A DNA stretch of 64,000 nt, from positions 1-64,000 of the forward strand of contig ONQD01000001.1 of NCBI GenBank assembly GCA_900319865.1, given 5' to 3'. The notes beneath the pieces are model-generated. The model was not told where the DNA came from and did not search any database. It worked only from the letters and a program-made list of their open reading frames with translations. Source of the DNA: an uncultured Bacteroidales bacterium (GTDB taxonomy: Bacteria > Bacteroidota > Bacteroidia > Bacteroidales > P3). The position numbers and the translations under genes are program-made. This document shows, piece after piece, positions 42,266 through 52,700 of the stretch (positions are counted from its first letter, which is position 1; each line of letters opens with the position of its first letter).

Positions 42266-44110
42266 TTACTCCAGCACGGCTTTCATCTCGGCATCGTTGC
42301 GATAGGTCATCTGGCGGAAAAGGTTGTCGGCATCTTTCTGGCGGGTGATGCGTACCTGGTCGGCGACATAGGCCTTGATGGTGTCGTAGCGCTGGAGAAG
42401 GTTCTGCCACAAAGCGGCATCGATGGAGCGGCATTGGCAGAGGTCGCAAAGTATGTGGTAGGCATGAGCCTTGCTTTGCAATTCATAGTCATTCCACCAC
42501 TTGTTGAAACACTCATGGACAGCTTCCCAAGAATCGACCTCGCCGGTTTCGATTTGACGGATGAGCTCGTCAACCGACTGCTGGGGCACCAGCTGTCCTC
42601 CCAGATTGACCCACTCGCGAACGCGCTCGCCATCGCCCAATGTGGGATTGGGGAGCGTGCGGTCTTCCTGTGCATTTGAATCCAGCAGGGTGAGCATAGC
42701 ATAGTATATGAGCATTTCCTCGTATGCCTTATATCCCTGGGCGGCTTTGAGAACAACAACAGGACGTTTGCCCTTCTCCATTCCGTAGGCCAGGACTTCC
42801 ACGTGGTCCTTGTCCTTGCCGAACTTGAGATAAGCCTGCTCGGTCCAATATTTCAGAAGCATGCGGGCGTTGACTATTTCCTCGGCGGTGTCGGGGGCGA
42901 AAGGAGTAAACACAATGTGCTGGGCTTTTTTGTCGCGCTTGTCGCGTTTTGCGAACTTGGTGATATTGCGGTTGAGGGCATACATATTGTACATCCACCA
43001 ATAGGCCGGCATGACTTCCAGACGGTTCTTGGATGTGTTGTTGTTGACGAGGGCGAATGGGAGGGTTATGCTGAGCTCGGCAGGGTAGGAGCCTTTGGCC
43101 AGCAGGCAGTAGGACGCAAAACTGGAGGAGTGTTTGAGGCTGGTGCAAAGGCCAGGCCAAAAGCCGCGGCCTGCAACTATTTCGTTGTCGGCGGTACGTC
43201 CGTTGTGGTTGGAGCCCACGGTGCATCCGGCGGCCATGTTGCTCTGACCCATCACCAACGAGGCGATGAGGAAAGAATTGTTGTGGTGTTGCTCGTGGGC
43301 TGGGAAGATGAGACTGTTGCCCACTTCGCACCGGGCAATGGTCGAATTGTCGCCGACAACAGTATCGTTCAGTCGCACCCCAAACTCCAAATGGACATTC
43401 TCGCCCAAAACAAAACTCTTGACAATGCAGCCATACTCACATTTGCAGCCATATCCCACAACTCCGTCGGACAGAACGATACAATCCTCGATACGGGTAG
43501 GGGTTTTGGCATCGGAACGAATGGCCACATTATGAATGGTGAGCGTGTTTTTGATAACGCAGCAGTCACCTACATTGCCATAGCAGCCCTCGGAGGTTGA
43601 GAGGAAGCGCCGGGTCATCTGTTCGAGTTTTGTCACCATCGAAGGGTGGTCGCGGTATTTGGCCCAGAGATAGGCGTCGGCAATAGTCATACCATTAAAA
43701 GGAAGAATCTTACGACCCTCGTTCTCATTCATGGGACTCAGCCATGAATAGTCAACATCGAGAGATGGAGCTGATGCCGTCATCTCGTTGACGTTGAAGA
43801 GCAGACAATGATTGCCAATTGCATAGCCACTGAGCATGTGGAGATTGTGAATGGCACAATGGTCCCCAATAGTAGAATTGCAAATGACAGAATTATAGAT
43901 TCCTTCAGGCAATGGAAGGTCTCCATCATGGATGGTAAGGGGTTCGATTACACCAATACTGACTTTACCGAGGAAAGTATTGTTGCGGATAAGATTAGCA
44001 TTGACGGTGCCAGATACCTCTATGGCACTCCAATCTTCTGCATAATTGCCCATTTGCTGGAGCTGGGCGATTTCGGAAGATGTCAATGAACGATATGTCT
44101 TTGAACTCAT
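42266..44110 (-). CDS. DUF4954 left-handed beta-helix protein
   Basis: Protein of 614 residues of the Bacteroidota-specific DUF4954 family. Residues ~30-330 contain hexapeptide-like turns (IGDHCAIHNLHMLSGYAIGN, VVGYGCKCEYGCIVKSFVLG), as in sugar nucleotidyltransferases and acyltransferases with a left-handed beta-helix. The second half is helical with no known catalytic motif. ATG 44110 gives MSSKTYRSLTSSEI; the upstream 42 residues in frame are AT-rich leader. No signal peptide, so cytoplasmic. It stands alone with its own terminator. Function not established; a nucleotide-sugar related role is only suggested by fold. Confidence 0.88.
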   Translation of the reverse strand: MSSKTYRSLTSSEIAQLQQMGNYAEDWSAIEVSGTVNANLIRNNTFLGKVSIGVIEPLTIHDGDLPLPEGIYNSVICNSTIGDHCAIHNLHMLSGYAIGNHCLLFNVNEMTASAPSLDVDYSWLSPMNENEGRKILPFNGMTIADAYLWAKYRDHPSMVTKLEQMTRRFLSTSEGCYGNVGDCCVIKNTLTIHNVAIRSDAKTPTRIEDCIVLSDGVVGYGCKCEYGCIVKSFVLGENVHLEFGVRLNDTVVGDNSTIARCEVGNSLIFPAHEQHHNNSFLIASLVMGQSNMAAGCTVGSNHNGRTADNEIVAGRGFWPGLCTSLKHSSSFASYCLLAKGSYPAELSITLPFALVNNNTSKNRLEVMPAYWWMYNMYALNRNITKFAKRDKRDKKAQHIVFTPFAPDTAEEIVNARMLLKYWTEQAYLKFGKDKDHVEVLAYGMEKGKRPVVVLKAAQGYKAYEEMLIYYAMLTLLDSNAQEDRTLPNPTLGDGERVREWVNLGGQLVPQQSVDELIRQIETGEVDSWEAVHECFNKWWNDYELQSKAHAYHILCDLCQCRSIDAALWQNLLQRYDTIKAYVADQVRITRQKDADNLFRQMTYRNDAEMKAVLE

Positions 44111-44528
44111 ATTATGAAATGTATATTGAATTAATAAAATGCAAATTTCGGAAAAAAAAATGATATAAAAAGAAATCTGATGATGATTTATGTTCGTGCA
44201 CATAAGATGTGATAGGGAATCAATATGAATTAGCAATGAATAGTTGAAGTCTGGAAGAATGATTGTATCTAATTATAACATAACAATTTATCGGAAATAG
44301 AAAGAGTGAAGGAGAACTATTGAAAACAACATATTGCACTCAAATTGAGAGAAATACAAGAAAAAAGACATTTCGGAAGCAGAAAAGCATTGAAGAAATG
44401 GAGTATTTTGGTGGTGAAAAGAAAGATATGCAATGGAAAAAGAAGATATCAACAAGAAATTAACCTTGAGAAAAAATATTGATTTACTGAGTATTGAGAA
44501 AAAATATTGAGAAAAAAAGAAAAAATAT
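44111..44528. other. AT-rich noncoding stretch before the tRNA-tuf cluster
   Basis: No supported gene. A-rich with repeated GAAAAAATATTGA-type words at about 44470-44515. It separates the DUF4954 gene from the translation cluster and ends at the promoter. Confidence 0.6.
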
Positions 44529-44559
44529 TTTGCGGGATAAAAAAAAAGTAGTATTTTTG
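44529..44559 (+). promoter_or_regulatory. promoter of the tRNA-tuf-rpo cluster
   Basis: TTTG at 44529-44532, a 19-base spacer and TATTTTTG at 44552-44559 give the full Bacteroidales promoter pattern (-33 TTTG, -7 TAnnTTTG) at its ideal spacing. The first tRNA starts 43 bases later. Strong match, in keeping with a highly expressed unit. Confidence 0.88.
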
Positions 44560-44602
44560 CAGCCTCAAAACAGAAAAAGAGTTGTTTGACAAAGCTGAAA
44601 AA

Positions 44603-44675
44603 GCCGATGTAACTCAGTTGGTAGAGTAGCTGATTTGTAATCAGCCTGTCGGGGGTTCGAGTCCCTTCATCGGCT
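44603..44675 (+). tRNA. tRNA-Thr (anticodon TGT)
   Basis: 73 bases. Acceptor stem GCCGATG/CATCGGC with discriminator T; anticodon stem GCTGA/TCAGC with loop TTTGTAA, anticodon TGT; T-loop TTCGAGT. CCA not encoded. First gene after the promoter. Confidence 0.96.
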
Positions 44676-44714
44676 CGAAAAAAATCCCAGACAAACGACT
44701 GGGAACATGAAAAT

Positions 44715-44796
44715 GGGGAAGTCGCATAGTGGCAATTGCAACAGACTGTAAATCTGTCCTCTTCGGAGTTCAGTGGTTCGAGTCCACTCTTCCCCA
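44715..44796 (+). tRNA. tRNA-Tyr (anticodon GTA)
   Basis: 82 bases, class II. Acceptor stem GGGGAAG/CTTCCCC with discriminator A; anticodon stem CAGAC/(A)TCTG around CTGTAAA, anticodon GTA; long variable arm CCTCTTCGGAG. Both the long arm and anticodon fit tyrosine. Confidence 0.96.
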
Positions 44797-44810
44797 CAAC
44801 CTACAGAGAA

Positions 44811-44883
44811 GCGGAAGTAGCTCATTTGGTAGAGCGATAGCCTTCCAAGCTATAGGTGGCGGGTTCGAGCCCCGTCTTCCGCT
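44811..44883 (+). tRNA. tRNA-Gly (anticodon TCC)
   Basis: 73 bases. Acceptor stem GCGGAAG/CTTCCGC with discriminator T; anticodon stem ATAGC/GCTAT with loop CTTCCAA, anticodon TCC; T-loop TTCGAGC. Confidence 0.96.
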
Positions 44884-44936
44884 CAAACAAAAAAGCGGGA
44901 AAGGGCAAGAGAAACGCCTACGCTTCAAAGTAAGAA

Positions 44937-45009
<73 letters not shown>

Positions 45010-45029
45010 CTTTTTTTATGCAAAAATTT

Positions 45030-45053
45030 GAGGACGGAAGGGATTCCGCCCTC
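45030..45053 (+). promoter_or_regulatory. hairpin in the tuf leader
   Basis: GAGGACGGAA pairs with TTCCGCCCTC (one A-C mismatch) around a 4-base loop, 45 bases before the tuf start. No T-run follows, so it is more likely an RNA processing or stability element than a terminator. Role inferred. Confidence 0.5.
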
Positions 45054-45098
45054 ATTAAAAAGTAGAAAACAAACTGTTAACAATTAATACGTATTAAA

Positions 45099-46286
45099 AT
45101 GGCAAAAGAAAAATTTGATCGTTCTAAACCGCACGTCAACATTGGTACTATTGGCCACGTTGACCATGGTAAGACCACTCTGACCGCCGCTATCACCAAG
45201 GTTTTGGCTGAAAAAGGTCTCTCTGAAGTTAAGTCCTTCGATTCTATCGACTCCGCTCCTGAAGAGAAAGAGCGCGGTATCACCATCAACACTGCTCACG
45301 TTGAGTATCAGACCGAGACCCGTCACTACGCACACGTTGACTGCCCTGGTCACGCTGACTACGTTAAGAACATGGTTACTGGTGCTGCCCAGATGGATGG
45401 TGCTATCCTCGTTGTGGCTGCTACCGATGGTCCTATGCCCCAGACCCGTGAGCACATCCTGCTCGCCCGTCAGGTTGGTGTTCCCCAGTTGGTTGTTTTC
45501 ATGAACAAGTGCGACCTGGTTGACGACCCCGAGTTGCTCGACCTCGTTGAGATGGAAATCCGCGAGCTCCTCAACTCCTATGATTTCGATGGCGACAATA
45601 TCCCCATCATCCGCGGTTCTGCTCTGGCAGCCCTCAACGGCGAGCCCAGCGGCGTGAAGAGCGTCGAGGCTTTGATGGAAGCCGTTGACACTTGGATTCC
45701 TCTGCCCACCCGTGCAGTTGATAAGCCTTTCTTGATGCCCATTGAGGACGTGTTCTCAATCACTGGCCGTGGTACCGTTGCTACCGGTCGTATCGAGACT
45801 GGTGTTATCCACACCTCCGACCCCGTTGACATTATCGGTATGGGTGCTGAGAAACTGACCAGCGTCGTTACCGGTGTTGAGATGTTCCGCAAGATTCTTG
45901 ACGAAGGTGAAGCTGGTGATAACGTAGGTCTGCTGCTCCGCGGTATCGACAAGAACGAGATTCGTCGTGGTATGGTTATTGCTGCTCCCAAGACCATCCA
46001 TCCTCACCACAAATTCGAGGCTGCCGTATACATCCTGAAGAAAGAAGAAGGTGGTCGTCACACTCCTTTCCACAACAAATATCGTCCCCAGTTCTATTTC
46101 CGTACCACCGATGTGACCGGTGAGATTACTCTCCCCGAAGGCCGCGAGATGGTTATGCCTGGCGACAACTTGACTATCACCGTTGATCTGATTTCCGATA
46201 TCGCTCTGAACGAGAACCTCCGTTTCGCTATCCGCGAAGGTGGCCGTACCGTTGGTTCCGGTCAGGTGACCAAGATTCTTGAATAA
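45099..46286 (+). CDS. tuf: elongation factor Tu
   Basis: Brings aminoacyl-tRNA to the ribosome as a GTP complex. 395 residues, full length. G1 GHVDHGKT (about 19-26), effector loop [12 protein letters not shown] with the conserved T, G3 DCPGHADY (about 81-88), G4 NKCD (about 136-139), G5 GSA; domains 2 and 3 follow ([23 protein letters not shown]). It sits in a mixed operon with four tRNAs before it and tRNA-Trp after it, which ties supply of tRNAs and their carrier. Codon use is strongly biased, as expected for a highly expressed gene. Confidence 0.99.
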   Translation: MAKEKFDRSKPHVNIGTIGHVDHGKTTLTAAITKVLAEKGLSEVKSFDSIDSAPEEKERGITINTAHVEYQTETRHYAHVDCPGHADYVKNMVTGAAQMDGAILVVAATDGPMPQTREHILLARQVGVPQLVVFMNKCDLVDDPELLDLVEMEIRELLNSYDFDGDNIPIIRGSALAALNGEPSGVKSVEALMEAVDTWIPLPTRAVDKPFLMPIEDVFSITGRGTVATGRIETGVIHTSDPVDIIGMGAEKLTSVVTGVEMFRKILDEGEAGDNVGLLLRGIDKNEIRRGMVIAAPKTIHPHHKFEAAVYILKKEEGGRHTPFHNKYRPQFYFRTTDVTGEITLPEGREMVMPGDNLTITVDLISDIALNENLRFAIREGGRTVGSGQVTKILE

Positions 46287-46297
46287 TCTAAGAATTA

Positions 46298-46327
46298 TAA
46301 TCTCCCTTCCAACGGGGAGGGAGATTA
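46298..46327 (+). other. hairpin between tuf and tRNA-Trp
   Basis: A 13-base-pair stem (TAATCTCCCTTCC with GGGAGGGAGATTA, one G-U) and loop AACG. It ends four bases before tRNA-Trp and lacks a T-run, so cleavage to separate mRNA and tRNA, or protection of the tuf mRNA end, is more likely than termination. Confidence 0.6.
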
Positions 46328-46331
46328 TTAG

Positions 46332-46402
46332 AGGGGCATAGTTAAATGGCATAATGACGGTCTCCAAAACCGCAGTTGGGAGTTCGATTCTCTCTGCCCC
46401 TG
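46332..46402 (+). tRNA. tRNA-Trp (anticodon CCA)
   Basis: 71 bases. Acceptor stem AGGGGCA/TGCCCCT with discriminator G; anticodon stem around CTCCAAA, anticodon CCA; T-loop TTCGATT. Placed between tuf and secE, the usual order in Bacteroidales. Confidence 0.96.
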
Positions 46403-46421
46403 CAAAAAAATAATTGAAACA

Positions 46422-46637
46422 ATGTCTAAGTTCGGTAATTACGTAAAAGAGAGCTACGACGAGCTGGTGCACAAAGTGTCGTGGCCGACGTTTAAAGAGT
46501 TGCAGAGCAGCGCAGTGGTTGTGGCTGTGGCAGCTTTGATTTTGGCCCTTATAGTATTCTGCATGGATGTAGTGTTCGGTGTGCAGAGCATGGGCTGGAA
46601 AGGATTACTTGGATACTTTTATGCTTTGATTGGATAA
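46422..46637 (+). CDS. secE: preprotein translocase subunit SecE
   Basis: Small single-span subunit of the SecYEG channel, 71 residues. The conserved amphipathic start (YVKESYDELVHKVSWPTFKE, with VSWPT) precedes one membrane helix (AVVVAVAALILALIVFCMDV). Short form, as in most bacteria outside gamma-proteobacteria. It lies 19 bases after tRNA-Trp and upstream of nusG as usual. Confidence 0.96.
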   Translation: MSKFGNYVKESYDELVHKVSWPTFKELQSSAVVVAVAALILALIVFCMDVVFGVQSMGWKGLLGYFYALIG

Positions 46638-46776
46638 AAACGGCGAGTAAGGCATTGGTCTTGCTTCCCAAATTAATTTGAGACCGAAAGCCTGCCGATG
46701 ATATCCAAGAAAAGACGTTCGCCCTCGGCGAAGATGAGGCGAATGAGTATAAACCCACTATTCTTTTAGTAACAGC

Positions 46777-47325
46777 ATGGAACAGCAGTCTAAAAAATGG
46801 TATGTCGTCAGAGCAGTAAGCGGCAAGGAGAAAAAGGCTAAGGAATACATCGAGAGCGAAATGGCCAAAAGAGGCTGGAGCGAAGATGTGCCCCAAGTTC
46901 TTATTCCCACAGAGAAAATCTATGCCATACGAAACGGGAAGAAGGTTGTGAAGGATCGCAACTACTTTCCGGGGTATGTATTGATTGAGGCCGACTTGCG
47001 CGATGAAATCATACCAGTGATTCAGAATGTTCCAAATGTTTTGGACTTCCTGCGTGAATCGGGTGGCGGCAAACCTATCCCTATGCGCCAGTACGAGATT
47101 AATAGAATCCTCGGCAAGATGGATGATCAAATTGAGGCACTGGACGGGAACGGAGAGGCATTTTTGGTGGGCGAGACTGTCAAGGTAATTGACGGGCCGT
47201 TCAGCAGTTTTTCCGGTATTGTCGAAGAGGTGAATGACGAAAAGAAGAAATTGAAAGTTACGGTCAAAATCTTCGGAAGAAAAACGCCTCTGGAACTCAG
47301 TTTCAACCAGGTGGAGAAAGAATAG
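46777..47325 (+). CDS. nusG: transcription termination/antitermination factor NusG
   Basis: Housekeeping NusG, 182 residues. The N-terminal domain has KKWYVVRAVSGKEKKAKEYI and YFPGYVLIEADL; the C-terminal KOW domain has VGETVKVIDGPFSSFSGIVE (about 127-146). It binds RNA polymerase and the ribosome/Rho. The specialised paralog UpxY is at 2543-3022. The 139 bases after secE contain TTCGCC/GGCGAA and no promoter that I can defend. Confidence 0.97.
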   Translation: MEQQSKKWYVVRAVSGKEKKAKEYIESEMAKRGWSEDVPQVLIPTEKIYAIRNGKKVVKDRNYFPGYVLIEADLRDEIIPVIQNVPNVLDFLRESGGGKPIPMRQYEINRILGKMDDQIEALDGNGEAFLVGETVKVIDGPFSSFSGIVEEVNDEKKKLKVTVKIFGRKTPLELSFNQVEKE

Positions 47326-47363
47326 TAAAACAAACTAATCAACCTTATTAAAATTCCAAATTA

Positions 47364-47807
47364 ATGGCAAAAGAAGTTGCAGGATTGATTAAATTGCAAA
47401 TCAAAGGTGGCGCTGCTAACCCCGCTCCTCCCGTGGGACCCGCTCTGGGTGCCAAGGGTGTGAACATTATGGAGTTCTGTAAGCAGTTCAATGCCCGTAC
47501 ACAGGACCAGGCCGGCAAGATTGTGCCTGTTATCATCACTGTGTATACTGACAAGTCCTTTGATTTTGTAGTTAAGACACCCCCTGTTGCCGTTCAGTTG
47601 AAAGAGATGTCCAAAGCCGCTAAAGGTTCGTCCGAGCCCAACCGCGTGAAGGTGGCCTCTATTACTTGGGAACAGGTGCGACAGATTGCCGAAGCCAAAA
47701 TGCCCGATTTAAACTGCTTCACTATTGAATCAGCAATGAGCATGGTGGCTGGCACTGCCCGCAGCATGGGTATCGCCGTCAAGGGCGAGAATCCCCTGAC
47801 AAAGTAA
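47364..47807 (+). CDS. rplK: 50S ribosomal protein L11
   Basis: 147 residues, full length. [20 protein letters not shown] is the conserved N-terminal start, followed by [19 protein letters not shown]; the C-terminal RNA-binding part has KMPDLNC and GTARSMGI. Binds 23S rRNA at the GTPase-associated centre. Standard position between nusG and rplA. Confidence 0.98.
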   Translation: MAKEVAGLIKLQIKGGAANPAPPVGPALGAKGVNIMEFCKQFNARTQDQAGKIVPVIITVYTDKSFDFVVKTPPVAVQLKEMSKAAKGSSEPNRVKVASITWEQVRQIAEAKMPDLNCFTIESAMSMVAGTARSMGIAVKGENPLTK

Positions 47808-47873
47808 AAAGTAAAGTATTAACAGTGGTAGCAAAGCCAACGAGCAATGCGATGACCACAAAAAACAAGATTC

Positions 47874-48569
47874 ATGGCAAAATTAACGAAGAAACAGAAA
47901 GAAGCTTTAGCCAAATTCGACAAGAACCAGTTTTACTCTTTGGAAGAGGCCGTTGATATTGTAAAGAACATCACTTACACCAAGTTCGATGCTTCTGTAG
48001 ATATCGATGTGCGTTTGGGTGTTGACCCCCGTAAAGCCAACCAGATGGTTCGCGGTAGTGTTACCTTACCTCACGGCACTGGTAAGACTGTCCGTGTTTT
48101 GGTACTTTGCACCCCTGACAAAGAGGAAGAGGCTAAAGCAGCCGGAGCTGATTATTACGGTCTTGACGAATATATCGCCAAGATTAAAGGCGGTTGGACG
48201 GATGTAGACGTTATCATTACCATGCCTAACGTAATGCCCAAGGTTGGTGCGCTCGGCCGTATATTGGGTCCCCGTGGCCTGATGCCGAACCCCAAAACTG
48301 GTACCGTTACAATGGAAGTTGGCAAAGCCGTACAGGAAGCCAAAGCCGGTAAGATTGACTTCAAGGTCGACAAGTTTGGTATCATCCATACCGCCATTGC
48401 AAAGGTTTCCTTTGACAGCAACAAGATTGTTGACAACGCCCGCGAGGTTCTCCAAGCTATCATCAAGCTGAAACCCGCTGCTGCAAAAGGTACTTATGTA
48501 AAGAGCATCTGCATTAGCAGCACCATGAGCCCGGGAGTGAAAGTTGACACAAAAGCCGCTTCAGTGTAA
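47874..48569 (+). CDS. rplA: 50S ribosomal protein L1
   Basis: 231 residues, full length. [20 protein letters not shown] and [19 protein letters not shown] in domain 1, then [20 protein letters not shown] (about 122-141), the conserved block of domain 2, and [20 protein letters not shown] at the end. L1 stalk protein; in other bacteria it also represses translation of its own mRNA. Confidence 0.98.
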   Translation: MAKLTKKQKEALAKFDKNQFYSLEEAVDIVKNITYTKFDASVDIDVRLGVDPRKANQMVRGSVTLPHGTGKTVRVLVLCTPDKEEEAKAAGADYYGLDEYIAKIKGGWTDVDVIITMPNVMPKVGALGRILGPRGLMPNPKTGTVTMEVGKAVQEAKAGKIDFKVDKFGIIHTAIAKVSFDSNKIVDNAREVLQAIIKLKPAAAKGTYVKSICISSTMSPGVKVDTKAASV

Positions 48570-48592
48570 TTAAAAATTAAGGAAAGGTCATT

Positions 48593-49123
48593 ATGAGAAA
48601 AGAACTAAAAGACCAGCTGATTGACCGCCTGTGCGAAGAGATTAAAGCCTATCCGCTTATCTATATTGCTGATATCGGAGGTTTGAACTCTGTGCAGACT
48701 AGCAAACTGCGTCGTGCTGCTTTCCGCAAAGAGGTGAAGCTGGAAGTTGTTAAGAACGCTCTTTTGATCAAGGCTATGGAGCGCACCGGAATAGATTATT
48801 CCGAGTTGTTCCCCGTGATTAAAGGAGAGACAGCCATAATGCTTTCAAACACCAATAACGCTCCTGCTAAACTGATCAAGGAGTACCGCACAAATGAGAA
48901 GGGAGCACAAAAGCCTATACTTAAAGGTGCTTATGTAGAAGAGTGTTTCTATATTGGTGAGCAACATCTTGACGAACTTGTCAACATCAAGTCCAAGAAC
49001 GAACTCATTGCCGATATCGTTGCACTTCTGCAGTCTCCCATCAAGAATGTGGTTTCGCAGCTTCAGTCTGGTGCCAACACAATTACAGGTGTCCTGAAAA
49101 CATTAGAGGAAAAATCTGAATAA
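48593..49123 (+). CDS. rplJ: 50S ribosomal protein L10
   Basis: 176 residues. The N-terminal rRNA-binding part includes YIADIGGLNSVQTSKLRRAA and FRKEVKLEVVKNALLIKAME; the C-terminal helix (IKNVVSQLQSGANTITGVLK) anchors L7/L12 dimers. It starts 23 bases after rplA. Confidence 0.97.
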   Translation: MRKELKDQLIDRLCEEIKAYPLIYIADIGGLNSVQTSKLRRAAFRKEVKLEVVKNALLIKAMERTGIDYSELFPVIKGETAIMLSNTNNAPAKLIKEYRTNEKGAQKPILKGAYVEECFYIGEQHLDELVNIKSKNELIADIVALLQSPIKNVVSQLQSGANTITGVLKTLEEKSE

Positions 49124-49194
49124 AAATGGTTAGGACTCCATAAAAGTCCACAAAACAATTAATTAATTTGTAAAACAATAAAAAAAATAAAGTC

Positions 49195-49578
49195 ATGGCA
49201 GATATTAAAGCTATTGCTGAAGAATTGGTAAACTTAACCGTTAAAGAAGTAAAAGAACTTGCTGATGTTCTGAAAGAAGAATATGGTATTGAACCCGCTG
49301 CTGCTGCAGTTGCCGTTGCTGCTGGTCCCGCTGCCGCTGGTGCCGCCGCAGCCGAGGAGAAGACCTCCTTCGACGTTATCCTGAAGGGTGTTCCCGATGC
49401 AACCAAGAAACTTGGTGTTGTGAAGGCCGTTAAGGATATGGCTAGCCTGGGTCTGAAAGAGTCCAAGGAACTCGTTGACAATGCTCCTAAGCCCGTTAAG
49501 GAAGGTGTGAGCAAGGACGAGGCTGAGTCTCTGAAGAAAGCTCTCGAAGAGGCTGGTGCCGAAGTTGAGATCAAATAG
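49195..49578 (+). CDS. rplL: 50S ribosomal protein L7/L12
   Basis: 127 residues. N-terminal dimer domain ([20 protein letters not shown]), an Ala-rich hinge ([20 protein letters not shown]) and the C-terminal factor-binding domain ([40 protein letters not shown]). Recruits translation GTPases. Confidence 0.98.
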   Translation: MADIKAIAEELVNLTVKEVKELADVLKEEYGIEPAAAAVAVAAGPAAAGAAAAEEKTSFDVILKGVPDATKKLGVVKAVKDMASLGLKESKELVDNAPKPVKEGVSKDEAESLKKALEEAGAEVEIK

Positions 49579-49599
49579 TTGATACTATAAGATTTCTGC

Positions 49600-49640
49600 G
49601 AGGAATAGGGCCTCCGGTTATGCCGGAGTGCCTATTCCTC
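49600..49640 (+). promoter_or_regulatory. long hairpin between rplL and rpoB
   Basis: GAGGAATAGG (49600-49609) pairs with CCTATTCCTC (49631-49640), and inside it CTCCGG (49612-49617) with CCGGAG (49623-49628), separated by a small internal loop. No T-run follows (ATTACTATGC). Its place matches the attenuator/RNase III site between rplL and rpoB in Escherichia coli, so partial termination or cleavage is likely. Confidence 0.75.
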
Positions 49641-49771
49641 ATTACTATGCAAAGTTAATTGACAAACAAGATTTTGCAATAATAATAATAAAGGTATCTA
49701 ATCCCTCTCAAAAGAGCAGTAACACTCAACAGTTTACATTCTTTATTGTGAAATATTAATTATTAAGCCCC

Positions 49772-52700
49772 TTGGATAACAATCAACCTATCGAAGTAGT
49801 AAATTTTGCATCTGTACGCAAATATGGTTACCCCGACTTTCTCGATATACAACTTAAGTCGTTCCAGGATTTTTTCCAGATAGAAACCAACCCTGACAAT
49901 CGACTGGACGAAGGTCTTTTCAAGGTTTTTAAAGAAAACTTTCCCATCTCAGATGCACGCAACAATTTCACGTTAGAGTTTCTCGACTACTATATTGACC
50001 CCCCCCGCTATTCTATCGAGGAATGTATAGAGCGTGGCCTCACATATAGTGTACCTCTGAAGGCCAAACTGAAACTCTCGTGCAACGATCAAGAAAATGA
50101 AGATTTTCAGGCTATAGAGCAGCCTGTCTATCTAGGTATGATACCTTATATGACGCCCAAGGGCACATTCGTCATCAATGGTGCCGAGCGCGTAGTTGTT
50201 TCACAGCTGCACCGTTCGCCCGGTGTGTTTTTCGGAACACAATTCCATTCCAACGGAACACAGCTCTATTCTGCACGTATCATCCCATTCAAAGGTTCTT
50301 GGATGGAATTCACCACCGATATCAACAATGTAATGTATGCTTATATTGACCGAAAGAAAAAGCTGCCTATCACTACATTGTTGAGAGCAATCGGTTATGA
50401 GACGGATAAAGACATTTTGGATATCTTCTCCCTTGCTGAGGAAGTGAAGGTGTCGAAAACCAACCTTAAAAAAGTAATCGGAAAGCAATTGGCCGCCAGA
50501 GTAGTGGACACTTGGACAGAGGATTTCGTTGACGAGGATACTGGCGAAGTTGTTTCAATGGAGCGTACTGAAGTAGTCATAGAACGCGACAAAGAGCTTA
50601 CCGAAGACGACATCGAGAAGATTCTTGATCTGGATGTCAAGACTATACTCGTAAAAGTGGAAGACCATGATGGAATTGATTATTCGGTCATCTACAATAC
50701 TCTTAAGAAAGACACTTCCAACAACTCGAAAGAGGCTGTTGAATACATATATCGTCAGTTGCGCAATGCAGAACCTCCCGATGAGGAGACTGCACGTGGC
50801 ATTATTGAGAAACTGTTCTTCTCGGACAAACGCTACGACCTTGGCGAAGTGGGCCGTTACCGAATCAACACCAAACTGAACCTGGATATTCCCGATTCAG
50901 TCCGGGTGCTCACACAGACTGACATCACATCCATAATAAAATACTTAATACAGCTTATCAACCAAAAGGCTGAGGTGGACGATATCGACCACCTGTCGAA
51001 CCGTAGGGTTCGCACCGCTGGAGAACAGCTGTATAACCAATTCGGCGTAGGTTTGGCACGAATGGCACGCACTATCCGCGAAAGAATGAATGTACGTGAC
51101 AATGAAGTGTTCACACCCACCGAACTCATCAACGCCAAGACTCTGTCTTCGGTTATCAACTCTTTCTTCGGAACCAACCAGCTTTCACAGTTCATGGACC
51201 AAACCAACCCTCTGGCCGAGGTGACGCACAAACGCCGTATCTCAGCATTAGGTCCTGGTGGTTTGTCGCGTGAGCGTGCAGGTTTCGAGGTCCGCGATGT
51301 ACACTATACGCACTATGGTCGCTTATGTACCATTGAAACCCCTGAAGGTCCTAACATTGGTCTTATCTCCTCATTGTGTGTATATGCCAAGATTAATAAT
51401 CTCGGATTCATCGAAACTCCCTACCGCCGTGTTGTGAACGGTAAGGTAATGTGGGATGAGGAACCTACCTACTACACAGCAGAGCTGGAAGAGAATAAGA
51501 CTGTGGCACAGGCAACCACCCCACAGGATGAAGAAGGCAACATACTTGCACAACGTGTAAAAGCACGTCGTCAGGCCGACTTCCCAATCGTTTCGCCCGA
51601 AGAGATCGATTTGATTGATATGGGATCTAACCAGATTGCATCCATTGCCGCCTCGCTGATTCCTTTCCTGGAGCACGACGATGCCAACCGTGCACTGATG
51701 GGCTCCAACATGATGCGTCAGGCAGTTCCTCTGTTGAATCCGGAAATCCCCATTGTGGGTACTGGTATCGAGAAATCGGTTGCAGAAGACAGCCGAGTGC
51801 TGCTCAATGCACTTGGTGATGGCGTTGTGGAATATGTAGACTCTACCAAGATTGTTATCCGTCATAACCGCACTGAGAACGAGCGTCTCGTATCGTTCGA
51901 TGATGATGTACGTGAATATAAGCTCACTCGCTACCAACGTACCAACCATTCTACCTCAATCAACCTGCGTCCTATTGTTAAGAAAGGCGACAAGGTAAAG
52001 AAAGGACAAGTACTTTGCGAAGGTTATGCCACACAGGGCGGCGAACTGGCACTTGGCCGCAACATGATGGTTGCCTTCATGCCTTGGAAAGGTTACAACT
52101 TTGAGGATGCTGTAGTAATTTCCGAACGTGTTGTACGTGAAGATATCTTTACTTCGGTCCACGTGGAAGAATACACCCTCGAGGTTCGCGAAACAAAACG
52201 TGGTTTGGAAGAATTGACCCGCGATATCCCCAATGTAAGCAATGAAGCAACCAAAGACCTGGATGAGAACGGTATTATCCGTATCGGTGCCGAGGTTAAG
52301 GAAGGAGATATCCTGATTGGTAAGATTACTCCTAAAGGTGAGTCTGACCCCTCGCCAGAAGAGAAACTGCTGCGTGCCATATTCGGTGACAAAGCTGGTG
52401 ATGTAAAAGATGCCTCTTTGAAAGTACCTCCCTCAGTACGTGGCGTTGTTATCAACAAGAAACTTTTTGCCCGCATAGTTCGTGACCGTAAACAGAGAGC
52501 GAAAGAAAAAGAGCTCTTGGCCAAACCCGAAGAGGAATTCAACAACGAGCTTGCCGAGCTGAAAGAGAAACTTGTCGACCGTCTGCTCATTATTTTGGCT
52601 GGTAAAACATCCAACGGTGTTTACACCAACCACAAAGAAGAACTAATCCCCAAAAAGGTTAAATTCACCTCCAAGGCCCTTAAAGCTATAGATTATACAG

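Noticed and set aside
44288-44797. 169-residue minus-strand frame before the tRNA cluster
   Set aside because: It runs through tRNA-Thr and tRNA-Tyr on the opposite strand and has no conserved features.
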